A DNA stretch of 31,995 nt, from contig CAJPVJ010000211.1 of the NCBI GenBank assembly GCA_905397405.1, forward strand, positions 1 to 31,995, written 5' to 3'. Positions 7,061 through 17,000 of this stretch are shown here, piece after piece. The translations under genes and the position numbers were made by a program. Origin of the DNA: Oppiella nova. Lineage: Eukaryota; Arthropoda; Arachnida; Sarcoptiformes; Oppiidae. The notes beneath the pieces are model-generated. The model was not told where the DNA came from. It saw only the letters and a list, made by a program, of their open reading frames with translations, and did no database searches. How positions within the stretch are numbered: position 1 is the stretch's first letter; every line of letters starts with the position of its first letter.

Positions 7061-9958
7061 ATGGATACGGAGAGTGAGTCCGAGATCGGCGAGTTTTACA
7101 GCGGCCAGAGTGTGTTCATTACGGGCGCCACCGGTTTTATGGGCAAAGTTCTGGTCGAGAAGCTTCTCCGGTCGTGCGCCAACATCAATCACATCTATAT
7201 ATTGCTGCGGCCCAAGAAGGGCATGGATGTGCGCACCCGACTCCACGAGCTCCTACAGGTCCGTTGTTTCGATAATATTCGAGAGTCTCATCCCAAAGCC
7301 CTCAATAAAGTGGTGGCCGTCGAGGGAGACATCACTCGACCCGGTTTAGGCATTTGCGACACAGACCTCACGCATCTGATCCGCGACGTCTCCATTGTCT
7401 TCCACTCGGCCGCGACCGTCAAGTTTGATGAACCGCTCAAGACTTCCATCGACTTCAATGTGTTGGGCACCCGAAGACTCATCGAGTTGTGCCATAAGTT
7501 ACCCAAAATTGTGGTATTGTATACATTCTCTCATTTATTCTTTCAATTCTTTACTTCATTTTAATTTATATTACATTTTTTCAGTTACTCGCTAAATAAT
7601 TATCTAGGTTTAAACTATCCTGTATATAAATGTCTACTTTATTCTAACAGGGGATTAATGTATGAAATGTCAAATTATAAACCTATTTACTAATTAGATA
7701 TATTGGGCGCGACTAAGTTTTATTTTTTATAAAAGTTTGACTTATATTTTATTTTAAAATTTAGTTCTCTTTAACGTTAAAAGCAATTTATATTCATAGA
7801 TAACAGATTTAAATGCTTTCCACAGCAGTAGTCGTTGAATATTTTCCCCCTAAATATTGATTTCAAATTAAAAAAGATATAATAAATGTTAAAATTGTTT
7901 GAAATGTTTGTATTTAAGGAAAAGTTGTTGTTTCAAATGGTCACAAGCATATTTTTTTGAATGATTTTAGTTTTTGAAATTCAAATTGAGATCATAAACT
8001 AAATTAAACTTTTAATCCTTTCGCAGTGCAGTACTCCTAGCATTTTAATGACATTTCCATTCAATGCGAAACTTATTGTGAAAAAAATCTGCAAATTTAT
8101 GTAAATATATATAACTTTATTTCTTAACGAGTTTTGAGATCTTTGACTTGATTTTCTACAGCAAAGTTACATTTTGTATAATTTATATGTTTTTATTAAA
8201 AACATTTTTAAGGAAAACCTTTTTATTATAATCAAGGAACTAATTAAATAAAAACCCCAAAATTAAAACAAAAATGCCTTAAAAGGCGATATTGAATATA
8301 ATATCCCTTTATCTCCCACTTTTTACCAATAAGTAGTTCACTATACCGTAGTGTACACTATATTCTGTACAAATGAATAATGAGCCATAATATTGACACA
8401 ATGAACATAAACTTAAAAATAAACTAAAAGATTAATTCTTATTTTATAGTAATTTATTATATGCACTAAAAGCAAGAAATATTTTTTTGTATATTAATTA
8501 ACTTTAATTTTTTAATATAATAGTAATTTGATTATTGCCTTTCCGTAATTATGTGCATAGCTGGCGAATACGATTGACATTGGCGATACTTCACCTGCTT
8601 TCCGACATACCGTCGCCGGTATCGCCGCAAAAGATCATCGATTTGTGCGAATGGATGGACGAGAAGATGCTGAATGAGATGACACCTAAACTGCTGGGCG
8701 ATCGGCCGAACACTTACACCTACACGAAAGCCATGGCCGAGACCCTATTAGTGGAGGAGTGCGGCAGTTTGCCGGTGGCTATCGTGCGGCCATCGATCGT
8801 GACGTCGTCGTGGAAGGAGCCGATGCCCGGATGGGTGGACAACCTGAACGGACCCACGGGTCTCATAGTGGCCGCCGGCAAAGGCATACTCAGGTCTATG
8901 CAACACAAGTCCAAAGCCAGCGCCGACATCATACCGGTCGACACGGTTATCAACTTAATGATAGCCATCGTGTGGTTTACGGCTACTCAACGCCCGAACG
9001 GTATACTCGTCTACAACTGCACGTCCGGTTCCCTCAATAACTTCAAATGGGGACAACTGACAGATATGTTTAAGTATATACTTGAATACCCGAGCGCCCA
9101 GATCTACCGATACCCGAGTCTGTATCTCAAAGAATCTCAATTCTTCAATCGCCTCCAAACCGTGTTCGACCACATCATACCCGCCCACCTCTTTGACACA
9201 CTCATGACAGTGTTGGGCCGCAAACGGGTTATGGTCCGCATCTACGAGCCTGACGTGGCCAGCCAGTTACACGAGCTCACCAAGTGGTGAGTACTCACCT
9301 TTAAGTGATTATTATTATATGAATACGAATAGCTAGTCGAGTTCCCAGCGCTGTTTCTCCATGAGTAATAGAGAAAAATTATTATTCATTCATTTCAAAC
9401 TTATAAAGTAATAGTGAAAGTAGCATTTGAAAATGAATACACACCGATATTTAAACAGTTGCTTTTACTATAAAGGGAATTCCTGTTTAAAACTTTAAAG
9501 ACTAGCTATTACTTTTACTTTTTTAATTGTTAATAAATAAGCCTAGATAAAAACTCCACCTTAAATACAAAATACAATTTCCTATTTGATTAAGAATTCA
9601 AAACAATAGCCACAAAAAAACACAATGTGTTTCTCTCTAATATAAGCTCAATAATAAAGTTTTAAAACAATATTTATTCAAATGAATGAACACAACAAAA
9701 ACACTTTTAGCATAACTTAATGCAAATTTCTATGCAAATGAATAGATATTTCACTTCGACATCCGCACAATCCATTGGCCGACCTATTGGGGAGACTATG
9801 TGTTGGGCACTCGGAAGTACATCTTGAAGGAGGATAACAATACACTTCCAGAGGCCAGAAGTAATCTGAGAAAAATCTATTACCTGAACAAACTGTTTGG
9901 TGTATTGGTATTACTCGGCATTTGGCACACCATCTCCTGGGGGACTAAATTCTTCTGA
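7061..9958 (+). CDS. Fatty acyl-CoA reductase, interrupted by two complemented tracts
   Basis: Reduces long-chain acyl-CoA to fatty alcohol with NADPH; arthropods use it for waxes, hydrocarbon precursors and ether lipids. Exon 1 (7061-7513, 151 codons) has the Rossmann motif [17 protein letters not shown] and the FNVLGTR region. The next exon runs from about 8544 to 9359 and carries the active-site YxxxK (YTYTK), the VRPSIV and the [12 protein letters not shown] blocks. The last exon (9746-9958, 70 codons and TGA) holds the C-terminal domain with [12 protein letters not shown] and a hydrophobic end. Read directly, the middle exon lacks the conserved HVSTAY block and stops at TGA 9288-9290. 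Complementing 8544-8609 without reversing gives ALIHVSTAYANCNRYE and onward, in frame with PSPVSPQ and with an AG before it. Complementing from 9282 gives FTTHEWKFTNNN and onward to DKE with a GT donor at 9360, in phase with IFHFDIR. With both, the protein is 493 residues, normal for the family. Confidence 0.9.
7514..8543 (+). other. First intron of the FAR gene
   Basis: AT-rich, begins with GTATTG. Its acceptor is seen only when the end of the intron is complemented (AG at 8542-8543 in the complement). No other gene or repeat is visible. Confidence 0.7.
8544..8609 (+). other. Complemented tract in the FAR exon (left end not fixed)
   Basis: The unreversed complement encodes the conserved FAR block with STAYANC and runs without a gap into the normally oriented codons from 8610. 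The right edge is fixed by coding at 8609/8610. The left edge lies in the intron at or before 8542; it would be 8482 if the tract is 128 bases like the one at 3316. The direct reading gives residues unlike any FAR. Confidence 0.85.
9282..9361 (+). other. Complemented tract at the end of the FAR exon (right end not fixed)
   Basis: The unreversed complement continues the FAR protein for 26 codons (FTTHEWKF, then a run ending LKGRDKE) to a GT donor at 9360-9361. It joins in phase 0 to the last exon at 9746. The family pattern here is F-x-x-x-E-W-x-F, then L-x-x-x-D, then F-x-F-D, all present. The direct strand shows a stop instead. The right edge is in the intron and cannot be seen. Confidence 0.85.
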
Positions 9959-10870
9959 TTTATTAACCATTTTAATTGACATGATTTTTTAACTGGATAA
10001 TACAGTATTGTTTTTGTTATAAATATATAAATACATTTTTGGTATTCAATTTGTTTGTATAAAAGAGGTTTCAATTTAAATAATTTATGGTTATTTACTT
10101 AATATGCGCTGTATTTACACTAAGTTAAAAATAATTGTTGTTTTATATATACGACAAGAGTTATAATTTTTGTAAAATAATTTATTCCTGAAATTAAAAT
10201 ACAAAAATTAAGTAGTTATTGTAAATATAATCATTTAACAGAGAATTCAGATTAGCAATAATGTTAACCAAACAATAATAATAAATACTTCAGAATTGTA
10301 ATGATAAGTCTTGAACAAAACAATAAGTCAATTTAAGCAAATAAAAATTTCCAACTATTTATTTAAAATAAATTTAATGTATAAAATTGCAAATCGTTAG
10401 ATTAGCAAACTTATCCTTATTTAAATTTTTTAAATATTGGATTATACAATAGTATTATTAATCTGCAACTATTAATGCAGGTATTTTCTAATACTCGGTA
10501 GAGTCTACATACACTGTATGGTAGACAGTTAGGTATGTTAAATGCTAAAACGTGACAAAAATCATTTTTAAACAATAGTAAAAGTAATATGGTTATAATT
10601 TGAAAACATTTTTACATGCTTATGATTTTCAAAAGATTTTATTTAATCAGACTTTTGAATTGCAGACTACCTGTACATATCATTTGATTGTTATTTTATT
10701 TGAATGTTTACTCGGTTCAGACAAACCCATTATAAATACAACACAGTACTATACAGTACAGCAATAATCTCATTGTTTTTCAAATTGAAAAGGTTTTTGC
10801 AGTTTTATGACAAAAATATTCATTTTATCGTTCATAAACCGGTTATATTTATAATACTCACATAAATCTA
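9959..10870. other. AT-rich intergenic region
   Basis: Downstream of FAR. Nothing recognised on either strand. Confidence 0.6.
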
Positions 10871-11011
10871 ATGACGAAAAAAGTTAACATCACTTCAGGA
10901 GTGGTGAAAGTTTTCTCCCAATTCGCAGTCTATTTTGGACACTCAATGTGTGCACAAAATTTACTTTTTTGTCAGTAAATTGTCCACTTTTTCTTGCTAC
11001 ATCATTTCCAG

Positions 11012-11124
11012 ACATGTATCACAATAGAAATGGTTTCAATGACCAGTTATACATTGATTTGTTTGACGCTTTGTGTTACCTATCCGTCAAATTGGGCCGA
11101 AAAATGTGTCACTTTAAGGATAAG
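11012..11124 (+). CDS. Orphan exon-like open stretch of unknown function
   Basis: Preceded by a pyrimidine-rich acceptor (ttccag, 11006-11011) and followed by a donor (gtaaaa at 11125). Between them 37 codons are open from ATG 11014, containing NDQLYIDLFDALCYLS and a Cys/Lys-rich end. A 35-codon open frame lies just upstream (10871-10978) in another frame. I find no partner exons, so this may be one exon of a gene I cannot complete, or chance. Confidence 0.25.
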
Positions 11125-11184
11125 GTAAAAGTTTTTGAATTCATTTTATTGTTGTTATATTTAAATGCACTTTTATTCGGATGA

Positions 11185-11760
11185 CATAAATTTGTAATAT
11201 TTGTTTTTATATTAATTAGTCAATAGCTTACTTTCGGAAAGTAAACACCAAAATTGTTGTAAATGTTTAACTCGTTTTTGTGAATAATGGTAATAAACGG
11301 GCGGATAGTCACAGAATATAACATGAATTATGGCGTGAGTTGTGATGTACTTGCTATTTCCTAATCAACAATAAATTTTCAAATATATTTTATGTTATTT
11401 TTGTTAATTGCTTTTGCAATTACAACTTGTGTACAAAGTTTACTATTTTTAAATTCTAATCTTGAATTTTAAACAAGTTTAAGTTTAATCTAAGATATAT
11501 TATAAGTACAAATGTCTCTTCGCTTAATTACCAATTCAATGTTTATTAGTAATAAATTATGACATTTGCATGATTTCAATGATTTCAAACTTATATGAAT
11601 CAATCAAATATTTTATGAAAACTTCACTCAACTTCGTGAAATATAAATAGCTAAATAAATACAGGTATATGACTAAAACTTTTACTTACTTAATGTATTC
11701 TAATCAATTATTGAAATATGTTTAAAAATAAAATAACATAAAAAGTGACTTGTGAAAACA
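11185..11760. other. AT-rich intergenic region
   Basis: Lies between the orphan exon and the kinase 3' end. No gene, repeat or RNA recognised. Confidence 0.55.
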
Positions 11761-11766
11761 TTTATT
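11761..11766 (-). terminator. Poly(A) signal of the kinase gene
   Basis: AATAAA on the minus strand, about 40 bases after the stop codon at 11806-11808. Confidence 0.6.
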
Positions 11767-11805
11767 TGGTTGAATCAAAACTCAACACTATCTAATCATT
11801 GATCG

Positions 11806-12912
11806 CTAAATAGGAATATCTTTAATGTGATCTCTAACCCAGGGATGACTAGTTAACTGTGTGAGAGAAATGCGTTTATCACATGTAGGCTCTAAGAGTT
11901 GCTTTAATAAATCCATTAATTGAGTGGACGGTTCGCTTTTGGCAAATCGCGAGAATATCCAGTTTGAGTTCATCTGATTGTTAAACATTATTTCCAAACC
12001 GTTGTCATCACTGAACGGATAGGCCTTATTGAGGATTAGGTAGAGAATTACGCCCAACGACCACAAATCTGCGACAAATGGATTGTATGGTTGTCTACTA
12101 CCGTTCCGGTTTTGAAGAACCTGAGGGCTCATATAAAGAACAGTTCCACAGTAGGTGCTTGACATGACTGTCCCGCCTCTGGACTCTCGGTAAGCGATAC
12201 AACTCAAGCCAAAGTCAGAGATCATGACATTTAACCGCTCGTCCAGTAATATATTACCCATTTTAAGGTCCCGGTGCGCAAAGCCTTTTAAATGCATATG
12301 TCTTAGACCGGCAACCATTTGCGCGAACATTGGCTGAGCTAACTCTTCGGTCAAAGGGTCCGGTGCTTCGCGTATATACTTTGACAACGAGCCTAACGGC
12401 GCGAATTGCATCCATATGTAGACCAATGAATACTTCTTCGTGCGGACCATATAGTGCTCAAAGAGTCTAATGATATTTGGATGTCTTGTCCTCTCCATTA
12501 CAAACAACTCCATCTTTATATCCACAGACCATTGACTCAGATTAAGTACTTTACAGGCGATGATCTGTCTGTCACTCAGTCTCCTAGCCTTATAAATGTC
12601 AGCGAAGCCTCCCTGTGCTATCATCTCTATGAGCTCATATCCGTGGGCTTTCATGATCTGCTCTTTTGTCTTAAACTTTTGGGACGGGATATCGTATATA
12701 AGGGTTATCTCATCCGTGTCCATTTGCGAGGGACTGGAGGGCTTACGTAGATTGATAGCTAATGGCATCCATTGAGATCCATTTCCCGGTTTGACATAAG
12801 CATTAGTAGACGCCGGTGCTTGAGATGAGTGTGTTTGGTTGGCATCACTTTGACTGTTATGATTGGTGGCACAACACGAACCCATTCCAAGCCATTCACA
12901 TGTGGTTTTCAA
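11806..12912 (-). CDS. TSSK-like serine/threonine protein kinase, single exon
   Basis: 368 residues with no intron. The kinase domain spans about residues 91-360. Lys121 sits in the IACK motif, the catalytic loop is HRDLKMGN at 213-220, the metal-binding DFG is at 233-235, and the activation segment has TYCG as in testis-specific serine kinases. WSLGVILYLIL and the terminal HPWVRDH also fit that family and the wider CaMK group. Two oddities: the glycine loop reads AQGGFA instead of GxGxxG, and the usual APE reads SPQ. Lys, Asp, Asn and DFG are intact, so activity is still likely. The N-terminal 85 residues are Ser/Asn-rich and of low complexity. TSSK genes are often intronless, which fits. 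Male germ-line use is known for the family and only inferred here. Confidence 0.85.
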   Translation of the reverse strand: MKTTCEWLGMGSCCATNHNSQSDANQTHSSQAPASTNAYVKPGNGSQWMPLAINLRKPSSPSQMDTDEITLIYDIPSQKFKTKEQIMKAHGYELIEMIAQGGFADIYKARRLSDRQIIACKVLNLSQWSVDIKMELFVMERTRHPNIIRLFEHYMVRTKKYSLVYIWMQFAPLGSLSKYIREAPDPLTEELAQPMFAQMVAGLRHMHLKGFAHRDLKMGNILLDERLNVMISDFGLSCIAYRESRGGTVMSSTYCGTVLYMSPQVLQNRNGSRQPYNPFVADLWSLGVILYLILNKAYPFSDDNGLEIMFNNQMNSNWIFSRFAKSEPSTQLMDLLKQLLEPTCDKRISLTQLTSHPWVRDHIKDIPI

Positions 12913-13282
12913 TTGATATCATTGGCACTGAAAATGCATATAATTAGTCTCAATCTAAAACAATATGCTTGACAACAATTGCATTGTAATCATTTTCGTA
13001 AAATATTCCCCAAATTGATGTCATTGTAAACAAAATTTAAAAATCAAATTAATAAAACTTGTAATTTATAATGCTAATTATTTGTGAAATTTCAGTGTAG
13101 TTGCGTTTCATTAAATGTAATTTATATGATAGCTGTATATTATGTTACATTTCGCCACATTTAGCAGTAATTTATTAATTAAGATACTGCTCAAACAGTT
13201 GCCATTTATTAAATAATTTATGCATTTAATTAATTATTGTTTATTCGTATTTTACTAAACCCCACATCAAATAACAGTTTTC
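12913..13282. other. Divergent intergenic region
   Basis: AT-rich 370 bp between the starts of the kinase (minus) and the small secreted protein (plus); probably holds both promoters. No clear TATA box seen. Confidence 0.5.
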
Positions 13283-13774
13283 ATGGATTTCTTATATTCA
13301 ATAGTTTTCTTAATATGTATTTTAATACCAAATGTGAGGCCACAGACTGAGACAAAGGCGAAACCTAATGAAAAATTTGAGTTCGAGTCCGACATCGAAG
13401 AGATGACATATTCCTCGTCTGACAACACGTCCATCAACTCGTCAGTCAATTTGCCGCAAGTGGTGACCAAAGGTATACCCAAACCCGTAGTGAAGCCCAC
13501 CAGGAATTTCTCAGCAAAACCAGTCGTTAAAGAAATAAAGACAACACAACTTTCCAAACAAAAAGTGGTCAAACCGTTGGCCAGTAGGAGTAAAAAAGTG
13601 TTTGCCAGCAAAGCCAAGAAGTTCAAGGGTTTTGAGGACATGCAGTTTGAACCAATACCTGAACCCAATGTTCCCGTTTCCGCCGTACCCGCCCTATCAG
13701 TCGTGGAAAGTGATTTCAAATCGTTGGCCGATGAGATCAATCAACTCAACCACGACGTCTCATTCTTCTCATAA
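13283..13774 (+). CDS. Small secreted basic protein of unknown family
   Basis: 163 residues. An N-terminal hydrophobic stretch (residues about 4-18, ending near PNVRPQ) looks like a signal peptide. The rest is low complexity: an acidic/Ser-rich part (about 30-55), then Lys/Pro/Val-rich repeats (KPVVK occurs twice with variants), then a Pro/Val part. No cysteine pattern apart from one Cys in the signal region. No catalytic motif. The opposite strand also has an open frame (13267-13740), but the plus frame has the signal peptide and a following poly(A) signal. Cuticle, mucin-like or secreted regulator roles are all possible; I do not recognise it. Confidence 0.6.
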   Translation: MDFLYSIVFLICILIPNVRPQTETKAKPNEKFEFESDIEEMTYSSSDNTSINSSVNLPQVVTKGIPKPVVKPTRNFSAKPVVKEIKTTQLSKQKVVKPLASRSKKVFASKAKKFKGFEDMQFEPIPEPNVPVSAVPALSVVESDFKSLADEINQLNHDVSFFS

Positions 13775-13821
13775 ATAAAGTGTATTTATTATAATTATTT
13801 CTAATTGATTCATTATTTTCT

Positions 13822-13827
13822 AATAAA
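13822..13827 (+). terminator. Poly(A) signal after the small secreted protein gene
   Basis: AATAAA about 48 bases after the stop. Another overlaps the stop codon at 13774-13779 but is too close to be the likely one. Confidence 0.45.
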
Positions 13828-13963
13828 AATCTAATTATTTTTGATTAAATAGCAGTAATGTTTATTAGCATTATTATTACCGGTAAACTGATATTAACAT
13901 TATTATTATAAAACTACGATTTTGATTGAAACAGTCTTACAAAGTTGTTTGTTGTTCATGATT

Positions 13964-13969
13964 TTTATT
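13964..13969 (-). terminator. Poly(A) signal of the FAS gene
   Basis: AATAAA on the minus strand, about 80 bases after the FAS stop codon at 14049-14051. It faces the convergent gene ending at 13774. Confidence 0.5.
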
Positions 13970-14048
13970 TGATATAAATAAAGTAATAGAAATACAATAA
14001 AAATGAGTAAAACCTGTTTTGTAAAATGTAATAAAAACAAATAAACCG

Positions 14049-17000
14049 TCAATTATTGTGGAAAAACTTATTCAAAGAGCCAGCGATTTGATTGAACACC
14101 ACATTTGAAAAGGCATCAGAATTTGTGTTAATTGTCTCAAAATTTAGTTTTCCTTCCAATCCCTAAAAATAATAATTAGATATTATTAACATAAATTAAT
14201 TTAACATAATTTAATTTAATAATCTTAAGATACCTTCTCAGGCAAGAAGTATGAATCCCGGATGCGGTCAGACATAAGAGCGCTCTTATTATCGTTATTA
14301 TTGTCATCAATCGTGGGTTTAATGATCAGAAGTTTTCCACTCATTTCTAAATACTTTTTGCCGACATTTAACTTCATTTGTTTGACTTTATTCTTCATAT
14401 TTAGTCGATAAGCGCTGAATAGTTTGGCCCTTTTGAACGAATTGTTGAGTATGTCATCCAAGTCTCGGCCCACAAACCCTTTGCCCACAAACTCCTTGAC
14501 CTCTGCACTCAATTTACTGAGCTTTCCGTTCACGTCGTGTTTGAGTTTGATTTCTCGCATCAATTTCTCATTAATAGCTTTCGGCAGATCTTTGCAAATG
14601 AATGTCGTTATCATTTCAATGATATTCTCGTCGTTTGTCATCTCTTCGTCCAGATTAATGTCGGACATCACGTCAATAATTACCGCTCTTCTTATGGGCG
14701 CCTTCTCAAGCATTTTGGTGACTATGAGTGCCCCATAAAAGTGTCCCACAATATCGTAGTTGCCGTTCGGGTGCAACACTTTCAACAAATCTGTGTAATA
14801 ATTACTGATTTCCTTAATTGAACCCAATTTCTCCATATCTTTAGTCCAGTTGAGGCCAATCACCGGTCGATCCAACTGTTCGGCCAACACTTCCATTGAG
14901 GCAAATATGCCTTCGAGTGGCGGCAAGAAATAGACCGGATTTCCAGTCTTTCTGCTGTTGAGTGTTGTATAGGAATCGGAGGGTATAATGAACTTAATTT
15001 TACTCAACTTCTCTCTCGCAACACGTATTTCTTCAGTGAATTTCTTGAATTCCTCCACTTTTCCCGATTCAAAGTCCTTTATGTGCTTAACTGTAATGGA
15101 TTTTATGTCATTCATAGTCAGCTTAATGCCGTAATCCCTTTCCAGTCCCTGCTGTAACTCTACAGCAAACATCGACTCCATCCCTATCTCTCCAAGAGTT
15201 AAGTGATCGGGTGTTGTCTTGGGGTCTATACCTAATGCCTGCCACACTTGGCCCACAATTTTTGCTTCACGCGACCCCTCCTGAGTCACTCTCTTGGCCC
15301 TCACCTATAAATGGAAAATAATTTATAAAATATAAATTTTGCAATTAATTTAAGTCTAGCAATACTTACAACACATGAAACCACTGAATGACGCGATTGA
15401 AGCAATTTATCCAAAACATCGAGACATGAGTTTATTCTCTGTTTCACAATTCCAGACAATGAACTCATTTCAGAGTCGGCTATAACACCGACGTCACCGA
15501 TAGGTCCCCATTGAATGGCCAAACCGTGTAACCCATCCCTACGTCTGGCCTCACAGATGTGTTCGCAGACAGAGTTAGCGAAACCATAGTTGGATTGTCC
15601 GGCGTTTCCTTTACCACAACTCACCGATGAAAACACCACAAAGTAATCCAAATTTAGGTTCAATTCTCGACTTATTTGATCCAAATTCTCAAACGTTTTG
15701 GTCTTTGAGTCCACAGTTTGGCAAAACTTATCGATAGTTTGCCGTTCGAGAAGTGAATCGTTGAGAACGAGAGCCAAATGAAAGACACCACCAATTGATC
15801 CCATCATTTCCGCCTCATTTAACAGCAATTTTGATCCGTTTATTGTATTTGAATCGTGTGTCGAGACAATGATTTTTGTTGAAAACATTTTAAATTTTTG
15901 TTTCAAAGACTCGATTCGACTCAAAACATATTTCTGGTAATCAGTTTTGACACCAAATCTTGAGGTCAACACAAATTGTCGGGCGCCTAAGAACATCATC
16001 CAATGGACTAACTCGAGGCCAAAGCCTCCCAAACCGCCGGTTATTATATAAACCTTATTTGGATTGAAGTATGTTTTAGTCGTTGCCATCATTTCAATCG
16101 CCGGATTCATTTTGTTTATCGCTTTTCTATCACTTTCTTCATCTCTAAGCTTAATAACTATTTTTCCCATATGTTTACCGGTTGTCATATAACGGAAAGC
16201 CTTTTCCGCCTCCTCGGCCTTAAAGACAGTCCTATTGATTGGTTTAATCATTCCGTTGTTACAGTTCTCGTGCATCCAATCGAAGAACTTCTGAGCAAAT
16301 CCTTGCGTTAAATATAGTTTCCTATCGACTGATACTCCGATGAAAGAGATATCTCTGAGGAATGAAAACATTCCCAACTGTTTGTTCATTTGGAGGTCAT
16401 ATTTGCCGATCTCTACAAACCGACCGCAATCCGCAACGCATTCATAACTGGCCTCAAAGATACTCCGATGAAAGAGATATCTCTGAGGAATGAAAACATT
16501 CCCAACTGTTTGTTCATTTGGAGGTCATATTTGCCGATCTCTACAAACCGACCGCAATCCGCAACGCATTCATAACTGGCCTCAAGTTTTTCACCGCTCA
16601 GTGAGTTGAGCACCAAATCGACTCCCTTTCCATTAGTCAGTGATTTAATTTTGTACTTAAACTGAATATCTCTTGAACTGAATATTCTGTTCTCTGGGAT
16701 ATTGTATTCAGTCATCAAAAACTGTTTCTTATCTTCAGTGCCAACCGTCACAAAGATATCGCAATTGTAGTTCTGACACACTTTAATTGCTGCCTGTCCT
16801 ACACCTCCAGCTCCCGAATGTATTAATACACTCTCGTCTATAGAATTAAATATTTGTTAATTAAGTTTTTTTGAATAGTTTAACTAATAATTCATTACAT
16901 TTCCTAAGTTGTGCCCTTTCTATGAGTCCATACCATACAGTGCTATAAGTACTCAAAATGGTAATCACGTCATCCATTGACCAGTTTTCTGGTATTTTGG

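Noticed and set aside
8535-8609. Start codon and N-terminus of a second, shorter FAR gene
   Set aside because: The residues are unlike FAR, no Met lies at the position shown by the frame start, and the complement gives the expected FAR residues in the same frame.
9287-9292. Splice donor GTGAGT at the end of the FAR middle exon
   Set aside because: Looks good directly, but its use would leave out a conserved block and the phases fail; the complement gives a fitting donor at 9360.
13267-13740. Minus-strand protein of 157 residues
   Set aside because: Antisense to a plus frame with signal peptide and poly(A) signal; the minus frame has no supporting context.
16390-16575. Plus-strand open frame over the FAS duplication
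   Set aside because: Shadow of FAS exon 12 and its duplicated copy.
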